DNA from: JAIEPM01 sp964546815
Lineage (GTDB): Bacteria; Cyanobacteriota; Vampirovibrionia; Obscuribacterales; Obscuribacteraceae
Direction of reading: 5' to 3'
Assembly: GCA_964546815.1 (NCBI GenBank)
Contig: CAZJLR010000018.1
Span: 55,667-119,666 of the forward strand
Length of the DNA: 64,000 nucleotides
Of the stretch, positions 20,001 to 35,000 are shown piece after piece. Both the position numbers and the translations under genes were made by a program. Under the pieces are notes generated by a model that saw only the letters and a program-made list of their open reading frames with translations, was not told where the DNA came from and searched no databases. Positions within the stretch are counted from its first letter, which is position 1, and each line of letters begins with the position of its first letter.

Positions 20001-23000
20001 ATTCCTGATTTAGGACTCAAAATTGCTGCTGAACTTATAGTGCCACCATTCGACACAATCAGCCCACCACCGCCTGTGCTGGCGGTAATTGTGAGGAGTC
20101 CATCTTTGGCTTGCATGAACGAATCAATACTAACGGTGCTGGCAGCACCGGCAGTCAAATTGATTGTTAGATTGTTGCCCGCACTAATTGTACTGACGCT
20201 GAGGTTGGGAGTATTGTCGACATTGAGGATAAAATCAGTGCCGCTAGTTCCGGCGACAGCCCCATTCAATATTGAAGCAGAAACATTCGCTTTATTGCTT
20301 GCGACAAAGTTTATCAAGTTAGCCGCAAGCTGCCCACCGCCTACCGCGTTGGTGACAGTCAAATCACCGCCCGACATACTCTGTAGGGTCAAGTTACCGT
20401 TGGCTGCAGCGATAGATTTTCCGTTTAACTCAAGAGACGGCGTAATGATGAGCGCATCCAAATTAGAGTTGATTCCGTTGTTGACGATGCCGTTTGCAGC
20501 TTGCAAGTCTATTCTCGCACCAGGCGTGACAGCCGATGCAGAGAGAAGTACAGGCACAAGCGATTGAATATTGAAAGGATTTCCACCAAGCAAGTCGCCG
20601 ATGCTGCCAGTCGCGCTGCTTAGAGTGGCAGAACTCGCTCCTGCAGTAGCATTAGTGAATACAACCTGATTCCCGGCAGCAGTAAGTATGTTGCCTTGAG
20701 CTTGGATATTCAAATCTGTTCCAACTCTTGCGCTTGTAGAGCCCAGTGGCGCAGCAACCGTTAAATCAGTGACTCCCTGATTGTTGACAATAACGTTTGC
20801 AGCGCTTGATGGGGCATCAAAGCGTAGAGTCGAAACATTTACTTGAAGTGGTGCCGCAATCGTCGCTACGCTTCCGCCGCTGCTCTGCACCGTCAGGTCG
20901 CCGGTAGTGATCACATTGGTCTGAACTGACTGACTGATGTTGCCGCCTGCAGACAAGATTACATTGTAAATACCAGGAGCTGAATTTGGAGCGCCCCCTG
21001 CATTTATAACACCGGTCACAATTAAAGAACCGGTATTAGCATTGAATGAACCTACTGAAAGAGTGTTGGCTGTAATATTTGCAAGTTCATTTTGACTGAC
21101 ATCGAAACCGGCAGCGCCTGGTCCGGCAGAACCGATTGTAATTGCCAGATTGCTCGCCCCAGCATCTGGCGCGATTGTCAAAATTCCTTTGCCTGCAGGC
21201 GCAGAACTGAGGTTAATTACACCACCGTTGAAATCAACTGCTCTTGCCACTATGTTGAGATTGGAATTACTGTTGACAGTCAGTCCACCACTAATAGTGA
21301 AGCCGCCGCCGTTTGCATTTAGATTGGCGCTGCCTCCCACAAAATTGAGACTGCCTGTTCCTACAGTATCACTCAAGGTGAGCGATGCACCCGAACCGAC
21401 GTTGATTGGCTCGCCATTATTGCTTGTTACAGTAACAGCCGCACCATTTACGGTGACATTTTGGCTGTTCAAATTAATGGCTTTCGAAGGGTCGGCGCTA
21501 ATATTCAAGTTGGTGCCCGCATTGTAAATCTGCAAATTAGGCGCGTTGACAGTCACAGTAGAACCGTTGCCGGCAACTGTATTGCTGCTAATGTTCTGCG
21601 ACGAAAGAATAGAAACAATTCCATTGGCATCGCTGGTGGAAATAGTTACATTGAGAGGATTGTTGGCAGAACTGTCGTTGCCGATGGTACCTACAGTGGC
21701 GCCGCTAGTGACATTGAAGTTGTGATTAGATGCAACAGTAATTGTGCCGCCAGCTTTGCTGCTCTGTATTGTGCCGCTGTTTGTGAGCGTACTTACCCCA
21801 GCACCAGAGCTATTCAAATTGAATGTCATATCATTATTTGAAGCAAGCGTTGTATTGCCTGTCACTGTGACGCCAGCCGCACCACTGTTCTGCACGGTGA
21901 CGACCAATGCAGCATTATTAATTTGAAGTTTGTCTCCGGCATTTGCTGCATCGAAAGTAACAGCACCAGTTCCACCTGGGGCAATGTTGATGCCACCACC
22001 GGCAGAAGTTGACAGTGTACTAGTACCTGAGCCTGTAACTTGAATCGTCATGCCTGCAGCGTTGCCGTTTGCGTCAAAGCTAATTGCATTTGCAGCACTG
22101 CTTGCCACACTAATTGTACTACCGGCGCCCAGATTGACTTGCCCTGCACTGAACGCCAGGTTAGAACCACCGTTGACGTTTAAGCCAAAATTGCCGCCGA
22201 CCGCAGTACCTTGCAATGTCACAAGCTGCCCATTGCCAGCCGACATAGTACCGGCGCCCTGCAAGTTCAAAGCAGCATTACCGGCATTGAAAGTGATGCC
22301 TGTGCTTGCATTGATGCTTCCGATCGCAGTGACATCTATTGGGTTGGCGCCTGCTACTTGAACTACAGACACAGAGCCCTTGCTACTGGTGAGAACACCG
22401 TTGTTTGTGAAGGTGCCGCCGTTCGTGTAGCTAAGATTAACATCTCGCGCGGCTGTCACCGTCATGCCAGGAGACACAGATACAACACCACCGGCGGTGC
22501 CGAGATTGAGCGCACCCCCGCTAACATTTAGAGTGCTGGCATTGCCGACGAAAGCAATCGGCTGACCGGCAACTGCAGTCGTATCAATTTTGACCGCAGC
22601 GCCACCAGTACTGAAAGACGCAGCGCCGTTATTTGCAACAGTAATCGAAACGCCACCTGCAACGAGATTTTGAATGACAATGCCATTCCCTGCTGCGGCA
22701 GTCGTGTTGAACGCACTACCATCAGCCATGTTCAATGACGGTGAAGATATATTGATGGGAGCAGACGAAGCACCAGTACTGCTAACTACATTGGACGCCG
22801 TCGATATACCGCCACTAGCGGTGAAGTTAACGGCTGCACCGGCTTTGCTACCAGCATTGTAAACCTGGCTAGCATTGAGATTTAAGACGCCACCAGTAGC
22901 AGAAATGTTGACAGAATCTGCACCATTGCCCAGCGCTTGTATAGTTCCGGCGCCATTGCCTCCGACAATCAAACCAGCATTGCTTGTGGCCGTGACAGAA

Positions 23001-26000
23001 GAACCGGCAGCAGCACCGTTAATGCCAGAGACTATAGTGCCGGTTGCGAAATTGCTTGCGCCGACAGTGATGGTTCCAAAGCCGGAATTATTCAAAGTGC
23101 TGTTATTCAATGTCATGGCAATGTTGCCTGTGGCAGAGACGAAGCCACTGTTATTAAAGATGCTGTTATTATCGACAATGTTGAGATTGACCCGTGTTAA
23201 CGGCGAGGCAGTGTTGCTAGCTGTCAAAGCCATGTCTTTAGAAACTGAAAGTGAAGCACCGACATTTCCTGTGTTGGCAGTGATATTTGCAGAGGTACCA
23301 GCAGACCGCAAATCTAAAATCAAATTGCTGGCAGTGCCAGGAGTAGTCGAAACAAAATTCAAAGCATTTGTCGAGCTTATGTTTAGATTACCGGCTGTAG
23401 TTATCAACTGACTGCCCGCACCGGCTTCTGACTGGACGGTCAAATCACAACCTGCGCAACTATTAACGGTGATTGATGCAGCCTGCAATTTTCCACCAAG
23501 GCTCAAAGATGAACCCTGGAATTGATATGCACCACTCATGACCAGGGACGACGCAGCCCCGGTGGTTAAGCCATTTGGAGTTTGTAAAGCAACTGCATTA
23601 ACAGTGACGTTCGAACCTATAACCGGAGCCAGCGTTCCCGGTGCACCGAGAGTAGTGCTACTGCCAGTCAGGTTGAGGACGAAGTTTGGCGCAGTACCAC
23701 TAGAGTTCAGAATGCTGACGCCCGTAGCAGCACCGCTTGTGTTGATGTTGACCTGACCACCAGCACCAGCACCCAGAGTTGCAGAAGTGTTTGATGCACC
23801 TTGAACAACCAGATTATTTCCGGGAGCAGCAGTCACATTTACGGTAGAAGCTAACACGGCAGTCAATGACGAACCATTGCCCAAGTTGAGCAGAGGGGTG
23901 CTTACATTTACAGTAGATTTATTCAATATATTCTCGGCTGCACCCGCACCCAAGTTGATTGAGGTATTACCGCTGAATCCGACGCTACCGCCAGCAGCCA
24001 GCCCGCCCTCAGTCACAAAGGAGTTATTACCGGTTAGATTCAAATTGGCAGAGGAGGAAACGCTGATATTGTTGCCCGCAGCGTTGCTGCTGAAAGAAAC
24101 GCTGCCGATTCCTGTAAGGGTCAGGTCGCCTGTTGTGCTGGCAATGCTCACACTGCCACCTACCTTAGAAGTGCTGATTGAACCATCAAAGGTGAAAGTA
24201 TGCCCACCGGCTTGCGTCCATGACTGATTGCCAGTTGAACTAATTGCCGTCGAGACACCAACAGTAGTATCACCGCCGCTGCTGACATTTAGCACACCTG
24301 TCAGCGACAAATTCGCAGCGCCACTAGGGACATTACTGTTTACGAAACTCAAAGCTGACCCAGCTTTTGATGAAACAGTGAAAGTACTGCCAGTCGAAAA
24401 CGTTTCAGCACCCGCTGCAAGATTTATTTGCAAGGAACCGACTGGACTCAGTGAGACTGTACCGCTAGCGCCAAGACTCGATCCATCGCCCATTGAAACA
24501 ACAAGATCAGAAGCGGGATTGACGGTTAAGTTGCCGCCAGCGCTTATGCTTCCATTGTCATTCAAAACTCCGCTATTCAAAACAATGTTTTTGCCGGCAC
24601 TGCTGCTGAGTGAGCCATCAATGTTGATGCTGCTTGCCGAGTTCATCGTTATCTGATTATTCGACGCAACTGTAAGACCGGCCGCGAGGTTAGTATTGCC
24701 AGCCCCAGTGCTACTGATGACGACCGCAGCTCCGTTCAGATTGAGAGTACCGGTGCCACCCAGATTAACATCGTTGCCCGCGAGAGCGCCAATATTTAGA
24801 GAGCCTGCACCTGAGTTTATGGTCTGAACAGCGCCACCGGCATTAACACTGAGTGCTCCAAGCGGGTTGTTCAAGTTGATTTGACCACCGCCACCAGTTA
24901 TGCCTGCACCGCTGTTGAAATTGATCACAGGCGCATTCACATTGAAGTTTGCTGTACCTGTAACAGTTTGCGTACTACCTGCCGCAAAATCAATACTTGT
25001 GTCAGATTGCAGGTTTACCGATTGACCAGCCGCAGCCGAGTAAGTCATTGAACTTCCAACAGTCAAAGCTCCCCCCGGCCCAGAGCTAACTTGCACAGAA
25101 GAAGAAATAGAATTCAAGCTGCCGGTACCAGAAAGCTGAAGCGCAGAATCACTACTAACGCTCAAAGCACCACTGGACTGCAAGCTGCCACCAGCGCCAA
25201 CTTGCACAAAACCAGAATTTGCAACAACAGACATCGGCCCGCTAGCTACCACACTGCTTCCTGGACCTACATTCAAAGTGGCACCATTTTGCACACTCAG
25301 ATTACTGTTGGTGGCAAGCAGATTAAGTGCGCCGCCACCAGAAATATCAAGGTTTTGTCCAGCAACGCTAGGTTGTATATTGATCGTGCCACCGCTGCTA
25401 TCGATTGTAGCGGCTCCAAGAACACTCAGGTTCAGTCCGCTTGGTCCACCGTCGGACAAATTGATGGTACTGCCTGCAACAGTATTGACAATATTGCCAC
25501 CAGTACCAAATACGATGGTTGGCGCTGTAATGTTAACGACAGCACTGCCATTTATAGTTTGCGTTCCAGAGACTATATTTGAAACCGAAACACTAGCACC
25601 GGCACTGAGTGTAAAGTCCGCATTGTCATTGAACGTTGTTGTTTCATTCAATGCAAGGTCTTTAGTAGCAGACATGCTGATGACCGAGCCAGAGCTTACT
25701 TTGCTCGTTCCGCCACCGTTGAAATTGACATTGCTGGAAGCTCCAACAGCAGTAAAATCAACAGCACCAGGTGCACTAATCAAGCCGTTGATATTATTGA
25801 TTGTAAGTGTTGAATTTGGACCTGTGACCTGGAAGCTAGCTGTAGCGCCACTACTCAACGTACCGGAATTAGTCACAGTCAGCCCCGGCGAAGCTGAGCT
25901 TGCAAAGTTGAGGGAGCCAGGTGTGCTAATAGTGCCGGTGTTTACGATTGTGCCACCATCCCACTGAGCCGAGAAATTACCAGTGGTGTTGCTTATGATA

Positions 26001-29000
26001 CCGTCATTAGTAAATGTTCCACTCTGACCTGCCAGGCTGATATTCTGAGAGGCACTCACTGTTGTACCGGCACTGATTGTTGCGTTGCCAGAACCTTGTG
26101 CTTGAATAAAGCTCGCTCCGCCATTCAGATTGATTGTGCCATTGCCGCTCATTACGACTGATTGACCAGACGCAGGAACGAAGCTGATGTTGCCACCGTT
26201 AGTGTTAAACGAGCTGCTGGCACCGTTTGCAATATTCACAGCGACATCCGCTCCTGCCGTGCTCACCGTGATACCACTGCCGCCACCAGCGCCGGAGATA
26301 GAATTGAAGGACGCTCCATTCGACAGATTAATTGTCGTAGCATTTATATTTAACGGCGCGTCAGCTGTAGTCACGACATTTGCCAACGCATTTAGAGTGC
26401 CTACATTGAAATTGACAGAACTTGATGGGTTATTGCCGACACTAAGACTGCGGCTATTAGAAAGGTTCAAGTTACCGCTTACGTTTATGTTAATTGTATT
26501 GATGCCCGTGCCAAGAACCTGATTGGTGCCGTTGGAACTTATCATATCCAGGTCTGCAGAACTATTGATGGTCAAGCTATTGTTGTGAGCAACACCAGCC
26601 ACGCCAGCTACGATACTTCCGGTGTTGAAAGTCTTGCTTCCAACAACGATCGGCCCAGTGCCTATGTTCAAAATCGCACCATTATCAGCATTGACGATTA
26701 CATTTCCGCTTGCACTTATATAACCGTTATTTGTTAGAGTCTGCGCCGGGACGTTTATGGTGAGATTTTCTGCTGTTGTTGGCGATGAATTATTCTGCAC
26801 AGTCAATGCAATATCAGGGCTGACAGTCAGCCCTGTTGCCGAGCTTATTGTTGCTGAGTTTGTATTGCTCCGTACGTCTAGAACCAGATTTGAAGGGGTT
26901 CCTGGCGTAGTGGTGGTGAAGGTTAAGCCTTGAGTTGAGTGTATGTTGATATCGCCCAAGATAGCGCTTATGGTTCCTTTAGTACCGGCAGCAGAACTGA
27001 TAGTCAAATCACAACCAGCGCAGTTGCTAATGTCTACTGAGCTACCAGCCAGGGTTCCAGAAACAATCAGGTTGGAGCCTACATATATGTAAGGTGCAAG
27101 TGTAATCAAAGCACCCTGTGGTCTGATATCTATGCCAGCAGGAGTGCTGACGCTGTTTACCACAAACACAGTGACAAAGTCTTCAATAATAGGCTTAGAG
27201 CCGCCGACGCTTCCCAGCGTGACGCCACTGCCGTTAATTGTCAAAATAAAGTCTGGACTAAAGCCGTCCGTGTTGTGGAAACTAACTGTCTGGCTTATGT
27301 CAGTCGTTGTTATCTTGGTTGTGCCACCAGCCCCTGTACCGATTGTCGCGTTCACGCCCGAGGCACCTTGTATAACCAGAGGACTGGTGCCAGGACTCGT
27401 GATTGTCATAGTCGATGAGCCCTGACCAGTCAACGATGAAATGTCTTGCAGCGTCAGCACAGGCGTTGAAACATTTAACGCCGTAGGATTGTTAGCACTA
27501 TGGGCAGCGTTTGCCATGACTGTAATCATGCTGGGGCTTGTGAAATTGACGCTGCCTCCAGCTGTAGCAGCAGGCTCTGATGAGTAAGACACCGAACCAT
27601 TCAAATTCAAGTCACCGGCAGAACTTACAATTATGGTATTTCCTGGGTTAACGGTGGACATCGCAACGCCACCACCTGCGCTACCATCAACAGTAAGATC
27701 GCCCACCGTAGACCGAATTAAGATGGTTCCCGAGGCAAGAGATGAACTAATTACACCACCCAGGAAAATAGAATTGCCGCCGTTAACTGTCCAAGTTTGA
27801 TTGTTGTTAGAGGCGACAGTCAAGTTAGCGCCGACATCAACCGCACCGGTGCTGCTGACATTCACAGCCGAGCCATTCAAATTTAAGGTTGATACAGCAG
27901 CGGCGGAGAAATTGAGCGCAGCCCCAGCTTGAATATTCATCGAAGTGGAATTGATGGTGACAATGCTGGAAGCGGGCCCGTTAACCGCAATGTTCAATGT
28001 GCCCGTAGATCCCAACGACACATTGTTGGCAGTCAAAAACGAATTATTACCGAAACTCATTGTCGCTGTCGATGCACTCGACAAAGTGAAATTACCAGAG
28101 CTGTTAATTGTGCCCATGTCAGCTAATGTTGCGCCACCATCAGCAGCTGCCAGAATGTCACCACCGCCGACAGTCAGAACCGAACCAATGTTAGTCAAAG
28201 TGGAACCGAGCAAACTGAGATTGACGTTTCCACCGCCATTGGCTCTGATAATTCCAGTGCTGCTTGCAGTCGTATTAGTCAATGCCAATGTTAGCCCGAG
28301 CGCACCAGCTTGTAACACACCGGAATTAGTCAGACTGCTTCCCGCGCCAGAGACAGTTACATTTAGTTTGTTAGTTGCGGCAAGAGTCAAACCAGGTGCT
28401 ATGGACGCTGCAGCACCTGTTTCAGTGATGAAACTGTCTGCGCCGCTGAGGTTGATGACACCCTGCCCATTGAATGCAACGGGGTTGCCCACACTTGGAG
28501 AGAAATTAATTGCGCCACCGGTGCTTTGCAAAGTAGCATTGTTGCCTGCACCCGGACCAGTCACGGAGAAGCCACTGCCGGTGCCTTTGAATTGAATGTT
28601 GGAGGCTCCGCTGGCAAAGACAACAAAGTTATTGTTTAGCGTATATGCGGGACTGCTGAAATTGACTTGATTGCCACCGGTGATAGTTTCAGTGGCGGCG
28701 TTACCGGTAATGGAAGTAGCGGCAGTGATGTTAACAACTTTGGCGGCATTTAAAGCACTGAAAGTTTGGCTAGCATTGAAGACCAGAGTGCTTCCACTAA
28801 GCAAGTTTAGATTGCCTGAAGACGAACTCAAAGTGCCACCACCGACTGCATTCAGATTAATGCCAGCTGTGGAGGTAGTTTGCACAAACAAATCAGCGGA
28901 TGATTGAATACTTCCTGCATTTGCAAGAGTCAAAGTTGCTGCATTTCCGCCAGTTTGAATTGTGGTGCTAGAACCCAGAGATTGTATGTTTCCGGCATTA

Positions 29001-32000
29001 GTTAATTGCAAACTATTATTTGCATTTTGAGTTTCTATAAGCACAGCGCCATTGGCACTTAGTGATGATCCGGCAGCTTGATTGACTGTGAGATTGCCTC
29101 CAGTGCTACGGACAGTCATGGCACCAACTGCCGAGATTGACCCGCCATTGTTGTTAAGCGAGAGCGAACTTGTACTGATGGCATTCAGATTGTTGTTAGA
29201 GCTTATGCTGCCAGAATTGCTAAGCACGCCACCATTTATGTTGAGATTAAGGTCTGCGCCCGCAGCAGTCGTGCTGAGTGAGCCCGCGTTATTCAAAGTG
29301 CCCGACGCGACATTCAAGGTCAATACATTATTGGAAGAAACAGAATATTGAACAGAAATATTGCCGGCGCCAGACACAGTACCGGTAACGGAAGAACCGC
29401 TAAACGCCAGGGAGCCAGCACCGTTAAAGGAAAGAGATGATCCCGCTGCTGGCTGAAGACTGATAGCAGCGAGAGTTGAAACATTAGCGCTGTTACCAGC
29501 TCCGGGTCCATTTACAGTTAAAGCACCACTGGAAACAAAATTCACAGCCGACGCACCGGTAGCATTCAGCTTAGATGCAGAAGAAAAATTGACAGCAGCT
29601 GCATTGAGATTGATAGTATTTCCGTTGCTTACAGTCTGGGTTGTAGCTCCGGCAAAGGTGATTGAGCCGCCAGTAAAATTGACGGCTTGCGCCGCAGGCG
29701 CGCTGTAACCCCTTGAACTATTTAAATTCAGCGCGCCGTTTGCACTAAGATTGATTGAGCCGGTATTAGAGCTGATCGCCGCAGCCCCAAGCGTATTGAT
29801 AGCAGATGCCGCGCCACTTGCAATGGCGGAAAATGCCCCATCTGAAACCAAGCTGCCGCTGTTGCTCAAGTTAACAGTGGCGGCGTTGCCAGTGCTCTGA
29901 ATTACGATGGTACCACCCGCAAGACTACTTACTGTACCAACGGCATTGTTAGTGAAAGTCAAATCGCCGGCACTGCTTATTGCAAGATTGCTTCCACTCT
30001 GCATATTGCCACTGTTGCTGACAGATAGCAGTCCTGCAGCACCTGTTAAACTCATTGCCCCTGTAGAGATCATCGCTGCCGCGGCATTGTTGTTAACGGT
30101 CATCGCACCGGTGCTGGACAAGCTCAAAGTTCCGGCAGAATTTACTGTTCCATTATTGTTCAAGGTGCCATTATTCAAATTCAAAACGATATTTTGCGCC
30201 GCACTAGTTCGCAAAACACCATTATTATTCAAGCTGCCGCTTGTGGTTACGGTAAGCGCGTGATCGGAAGCAAGAGTAAGTGCATTGGTAATGCTGCCAG
30301 CGCCACTAGTCGACAATGTCGCCGCCGAACCATTCAAGTTTAAAGTGCCGGCACCCGACAGATTCAGATCGCTGCCTGCTGCAGGTTGTAACAAGATAGA
30401 ACCTGAAGCACTGCTGATTGTTGCTGAGTTAGCAGCGCCAGGTCCATTAATAGTGAGACTGCCGGTAGAACCTACAGTTATCGCCGATGCTCCGGAGCCC
30501 ACAATCTTGGAGTTATTGCCGAAATTGATTGTGTTTGCGGTGACACCCAGCGGCAGTCCTCCGCTGACTGTCTGTGTGCTGCCTGCAGCCAGACCGATGC
30601 TTGCGCCAGCCAGCGCTACAGACGTAGATGCATTAAAGGTGTTAGACCCATTGAAAGTCAAAGCAGCGTTTGCGTTTAAACTGATGGCGCCAGTGTTAGA
30701 CTGTAGAGCCGAAGCACCGTTCATGGTTACAGCGCCACCGGCACCAGTTGATTGAACACTCAATGTACCACCAGCGATGAGCGAAGCCGGACTTGCAAAG
30801 GTTACCGTAGCAGCCGCTCCAGTGCTCTGAATATTAATCACTGACGAAGCTGCAGAACTGATAGAGCCAGCATTATTGCTGAATCCTAAATTGCCACTGC
30901 TCAGTATGTTCAGAGCACCGGTAGAACTTGCAGTGCCTGTATTGCTGAAAGTGAATGCGGCTGCGCCAGTGTTCTGCATAGTCATGGCAGCCGCAGAAGA
31001 CAGCGTGCCACCATTGTTATTGACACTCATGCCTGCGTTGCTGTTGATATTTAAATTCGATGCTGAACTGAAAGAACCACTGTTATTTAACGTGCCACCA
31101 TTCACATTGACAGTTATCGATGCAGCTGCACTCGTAGAGATGCTCGCGGCATTGCTTACAATGCCGGTAGCTGAATTCACCGTGATTCCCGAATCAGATT
31201 TCAAAATGAGCCCAGCAGCAAAATTACTTCCGGCCGCCCCGGTTGCAGAAGTGCTTAATGGTCCACCATTGAAATTAACCGTGCCAGCACCAGAGAGGTC
31301 CAATGTCTGCCCAGCAGCTGGCGTTATGCTGAAGGAGCCGCCAGTCGTTTGCAAATTAGCAACGTTTCCTGCTCCTGGTGCAGTGACGGTGAGACTTCCC
31401 GCAGCGGAATTAATGCTAATCGCCGAAGCACCAGAAGCATTGAAATTGCTATTGTTGTTCAAAAGAAGGTTAGATGTCTGAATGGAGACGGCTGCTCCGC
31501 CTGACACAGTTTCTGTGCTAGCAGCAGCAAGCACAACATTGTTGCCTGCCAGGTTAACCTGTCCATTAGCAGAACTGTAAGACTGCCCGCTCAACGTCAA
31601 TGTTGCAGTTGCTGACACGCTTGTGTTATTGCCTACAGCGCCAGTTGAGCTCAGACTTCCATTACCGCTCAAATCTGTGCTTGAAGCCGCACCAATATTT
31701 CGGATGTTGACTGAGCCACCCGAGATAGTGTTGTTGTTCACCACACTCAGAGCAGAGCCGACACCACTGCTCTGTATAAGCGTAGCGCCTGTAGCAGTTA
31801 TGTTGGCGGCAGCCGAGTTAGTCAAATTAAGGTTTGCGTTGCTCAAAATCGACAGCGTTCCGGCAGAACTCAAGCTTCCCGTATTTGCAACCGTGGCACC
31901 ATTTGCATTTATAGTTAATGCAGCAGCAGCATTTGTTTGGACAACTGTGCCGTTATTGTTGAAGTTAGCTCCTGCAAGCGTGGCAGTGAGAGCGTTGTTG

Positions 32001-35000
32001 GAAGAGAGAGTGGTGCCTGCCTGCACTGTGATATTAGCGGCAGACGTGCTCATCTGAGTCGGAGCGTTCAGATTGATCTGCCCAGTCAACGCACCGCCTG
32101 CAGTACCAAACGTCAGAGACTGCCCAGCGGCTTGCGCGATAGAGATATTGCCAGCGCTGCTACTGATTGTAGCGGTGGGAGAACCCGCTGCGGCAAAGGC
32201 CCTAATAGCCAGCGCTGACGCTCCACCACTGATATTCAAGTTAGAAGTGCTTGTGATATTTGATGCGTTACCCAATGTCAGTGTTTGGGTCGTAACAGCC
32301 GTGTTGCTGTTTAGAATTGCAATCGACGAATTAGCGGCAAGTTGTACTGAGCTTCCCTGAATCGTGGTGTTACCACCAGCACCAGGGTCTATGTTCAAGG
32401 TGCTTGCAGCACCATTGAAATTCACCCCACTGCCGCCGCTGCCGATTGTGATTGTCCCGGCACCACCGACAACATTTATCAGTTGAGCACCCAGACTGTT
32501 GCCGATATTGATAGTACCGGCAGTCCTACTCAAGGAAATAGAGCCAGCCCCTGTCGCAGTCAAGGTTCCGTTAATAGTGAGATTTTGTGTATCGATCGTA
32601 ATAGCGTTTGAGGAAACAGTTTGCCCCGTAGAGATCACCACAGAGCCAGTGCCATTAGTGGTCAACGTCAATGCATTTGCGGCATTAATACCCTGCGTTA
32701 CGATGCTTCCGTTAGCAGCCGTAGTAAACAAGTTCACCACCGGTGCAGTTATTGACTGTAACGGATTAAACGAAATATTGCCTGCAGCGCTCAAGGTGAA
32801 GCTGCTGCCCGCACTCGAATTATTCAAGTTAACGGCCGTTGCATCGTTTAGGATTACAAATCCGGCGCCATTCGTGTTAGCACTGAGATTACTTACATTA
32901 GTTTGCAGCGCGCCAGTTCCAGCACTGTCACTGATATGACCACCGCTAGAACCAAATGATGCATTTTGGGCGCTTATTGTCCCGGCACTTTGTGTTATAT
33001 CGCCGGCACCGGCAGCAATGATTACGACAGTTCCTGTGCCGACGTTCACGTTAGCAGCAAGACTTACTGATGAGCCCGCAGTTGTGGTGTTTAGGTTGAC
33101 GATACCGGCAGTGAAGTTGATTGCTTGAGATAGCGCCAAATTGCTGCTGGAATTGACTATCAGTTGACCTGTTGTACCACTGACACTACCGAGATTGACG
33201 CCCGCAGCCGAAGAAGTGAGGGTAATCGTATTTGCACCGGCATTCATTGCAAATGAATGAGTATCAACAGCGCCTTGATTGAGCAAAGTCAAACTGTACA
33301 ATGACGACACATCGATATTGCCATTAGTCGTCACGCCACCAGCAATAGTGCTGCTGCCGACAACAACTTGAGATGCGGAAATCTTACCAAGCTCTGCAGA
33401 TGAAATATCAAATCCGGCTTGCTTCACGGCGGAGCCGACTGTGATAGCAATTGGAGCCACAGGAGCCAGAGTTACAACGCCAGAACCAGCGTTCAAAGTC
33501 GTAGCCGATGTCGCTGTACTAAAGTCTATTCGCTGCGCAGAAAGGTTTATAGGAGCATTGGTAGAATGAAGAACAGCATTTCCGGTAAGCTGTATCGTCC
33601 CAGAGCCAGCGGCAGTCAAGCTAATTGCAGAGGGCGAATTAAGCGCAGTGTTGTTCACTATCAGGTTGCCCGCGCCACTGGTGCCTGCAGTCAAGCCGCC
33701 TCCGACCAGTGTTATCGTGCTTTGACCGAGACCAGAACTGAGGAAGCTCAGGTTTGCTCCGGCAGCTGGATTAAAGTTAACAGCAGCCCCGCCAGTCTGT
33801 AAGGTCGACGTGGCACCAGAACCAGAAGTTACAACTAGACCAGCTGCAGAGCTTACCGAAATTCCGGCGTTCGAATTGATTGTCGCACCGGACCCGGTGG
33901 AGCCCAAGAGCAAGCTAGGAGTATTAATAGCTAGCGCCGAACCACTGGAGACTAACTCGGTGAGCGCCCCCGCAACTGAGACGGAGCTTCCAGACCAGGT
34001 TGTTGAACCAGCAGCACCCGGATTGAAAGTTTGAGAACCGTTGAAATTAAGTGCGGAAGCGCCCGAATTGGCATCTACTGAGATAGCCCCACTATTACCA
34101 CCGGTGAATTGTATGGTGCCAGTACCAGCCAACGATAATGCTGCATCACTCAAAACTTGAATGCTGCCACCGTTCTTCGATGAGCTTATGCTGCCGTTGT
34201 TAGTTAAAGCTCCGCCACCATTAACATTCATTTGAATGTTGTTGTCGCTTAGCAGGCTCACATTGCTGTTCACAAAGCTTGAGCCGCCACCACTAGAGCT
34301 TGTTTTCAACGCAGCGCCTGTGAAGTTGATGACAGTCGCGCCAGAAGAGGCAGAGAAGTTCAGGTTACTGCCGGCAGCGGCTTGCACGTTGAATGATGCG
34401 CCACTTGATGCAAGCGTTGCGGAGCCATTTGCAGCGGTGATGTTCAATCCTGCGCTTGACTGAATATTGATTGCACTTGCAGTACCAAAATTAACGGTGT
34501 TGGTTCCCAGAGCCAGGTTAGTGGCATTGAAAGTTATGGCAGAAGCTGCTCCAGAAGAGAAACTCTGATTGCCACTGAAGGTGACGTTTCCAGAAGAAGC
34601 GCCAACGGTTATGGCACCGCTGCTGGCTCCAAGGAAATTGAGAGCGCCGCCACCTGAAATATTGAGATCGCCGCTTGAATCTGTAACTGTGATGCTACCG
34701 CCTGCACCCGTTGACTGAATGGTGCCTGCATTGTTTAGAGTAGCTGTATCTATAATGATGGTTTTTGACTGGAATGTTTTGCCAGCACCGACAAGAATCT
34801 GCCCAGCAGCGCCAATTGTCCGCAAAGTCAACGAATTGGAAGCAGATACATTCAGGTTGCCAGCATCGATGGTGCTGTTACCCGCCTGAAGGAGCACAGT
34901 AGGAGCAGTGATAACACTGGCGCCCAAAGACAATGCCGAGCTGGCTTCAACATCAGCAAGCGTGCCGGCAGTAATGTTGTTATTGTTTGTTATTGCACCG

